From Candidatus Omnitrophota bacterium (lineage in GTDB: Bacteria; Omnitrophota; Gorgyraeia; Gygaellales; Profunditerraquicolaceae): DNA of 7,134 bases. A program made the translations under genes and the position numbers. Shown piece after piece: positions 6,794-7,134 of the stretch. Positions within the stretch are counted from its first letter, which is position 1. Each line of letters starts with the position of its first letter. The stretch is from assembly GCA_018814745.1 (NCBI GenBank), contig JAHIZC010000145.1:1-7134 (forward strand), read 5' to 3'. Under the pieces are notes generated by a model. It was not told the origin of the DNA and made no database searches. It saw only the letters and a list, made by a program, of their open reading frames with translations.

Positions 6794-6906
6794 TAATTTG
6801 CGGGTCCCTGCCTACCGACAGGCAGGCTGTCTTGGCGTGTTTCTCGCCGCACCACGCGGCTCGAAATCACCCCAAGCCACCCGCTTTAAGAGAACCAAAA
6901 TTATTA
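6791..6906. repeat. Structured argG-argH spacer element bounded by 9-bp inverted repeats
   Basis: TAATAATTT (6791-6799) is the exact reverse complement of AAATTATTA (6898-6906). Inside, GCGGGT (6800-6805) pairs with ACCCGC (6879-6884). Two hairpins lie within: A, CCTGCCT/AGGCAGG (6807-6813/6820-6826); B, a long imperfect arm 6831-6850/6856-6876 made of CTTGGCGTG with CACCCCAAG (one mismatch), TTTC with GAAA, and GCCGC with GCGGC around ACCAC. Together they draw a three-way junction. No T-run follows, so readthrough into argH is likely. The central part is richer in GC than the flanks. No clear target-site duplication is seen. A small non-autonomous (MITE-like) element or dispersed repeat is the best reading; it encodes nothing convincing. 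Confidence 0.7.
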
Positions 6907-6912
6907 GAAAGT

Positions 6913-6919
6913 AGGAGAG
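6913..6919 (+). promoter_or_regulatory. Ribosome binding site fixing the argH start
   Basis: AGGAGAG at 6913-6919 stands 5 nt before the ATG at 6925. It begins 6 nt after the right inverted repeat of the spacer element, so argH keeps an independent, strong initiation site and does not rely on coupling to argG. Confidence 0.8.
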
Positions 6920-6924
6920 AGCCA

Positions 6925-7134
6925 ATGTCCAAGAAGCTATGGGGTACAAGATTTCCTAAGAAGACAGGGATATTAACGGATAAATTTACCTCAAGTATAA
7001 GTTTTGATAAAAGATTAGCTATTTTTGATGTCCTGGGCAGCATTGCCCATGCCAAGATGTTAGGCAAACAAAAAATCATCCCTTTAAAGGAATCTCAGCT
7101 TATTGTTAAGGGACTTAATTCTATTCTTGCTGAC
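6925..7134 (+). CDS. argH: Argininosuccinate lyase, N-terminal part (3' truncated by window end)
   Basis: ArgH splits argininosuccinate into arginine and fumarate, the last step of the pathway. Seventy codons are visible and the frame is still open at the right edge. The N-terminus KKLWGTRF corresponds to the family's [18 protein letters not shown] (residues 21-31) and [12 protein letters not shown] (35-46, with Ser39 and His42) match the first conserved block of the fumarase/aspartase superfamily member. The start is set by AGGAGAG five bases upstream and by alignment of the conserved N-terminus. It is the only gene in the cluster not tightly joined to its predecessor, being 131 nt from argG across a hairpin-rich element. 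The catalytic C-terminal blocks are outside the window. Confidence 0.94.
   Translation, partial: MSKKLWGTRFPKKTGILTDKFTSSISFDKRLAIFDVLGSIAHAKMLGKQKIIPLKESQLIVKGLNSILAD

Noticed and set aside
6726..6914. 62-codon + strand open frame overlapping the argG 3' end and the spacer
   Set aside because: It begins inside argG in another frame and reads through the palindromic spacer; the VPAYRQAG string is simply the translated repeat. No ribosome binding site or family match is visible.

Overview
The window is a bacterial chromosomal segment carrying the end of a ribosomal protein gene (rpsI, S9) followed by an arginine biosynthesis operon in the order argC-argJ-argB-argD-argF-argG-argH, all on the + strand. 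Six arg genes are complete; argH runs off the right edge. There is no phage, CRISPR, transposase, rRNA or tRNA gene. The layout (rpsI directly before a compact argCJBDFGH cluster), the modest GC content and the short palindromic repeats between and inside genes suggest an uncultivated lineage such as Omnitrophota. That placement rests on remembered gene order and protein style and is only an inference.

Layout. 2-154: rpsI 3' end, closed by a clear intrinsic terminator (206-232). 155-457 holds no gene. It contains the terminator, two imperfect hairpins (235-279 and 286-323), a perfect 14-bp inverted repeat (349-362/389-402) and two candidate sigma70-type promoters reading into argC. 458-6793 is a tightly packed block: argC and argJ overlap by 4 nt, argJ-argB gap 8 nt, argB-argD overlap 4 nt, argD-argF gap 1 nt, argF-argG overlap 1 nt. 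This packing implies one transcript with translational coupling. The argG-argH junction is the only loose one (131 nt) and is filled by a multi-hairpin element bounded by a perfect 9-bp inverted repeat.

Pathway. ArgB phosphorylates N-acetylglutamate, ArgC reduces it to the semialdehyde, ArgD transaminates it to N-acetylornithine, ArgJ recycles the acetyl group onto glutamate and releases ornithine, ArgF carbamoylates ornithine to citrulline, and ArgG plus ArgH convert citrulline to arginine. With ArgJ present and no argA or argE here, the cyclic route is expected. ArgB has the N-terminal extension and C-terminal signature associated with arginine-inhibited hexameric enzymes, so feedback control at ArgB is likely.

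Most notable observations: (i) a 48-bp, in-frame, palindromic insertion inside argD, resembling the coding-sequence palindromic elements known from Rickettsia; (ii) the inverted-repeat-bounded element whose left repeat includes the argG stop codon; (iii) a TTACAAA/TTTGTAA half-site cluster overlapping the promoters. No wholly new multi-gene system is visible.
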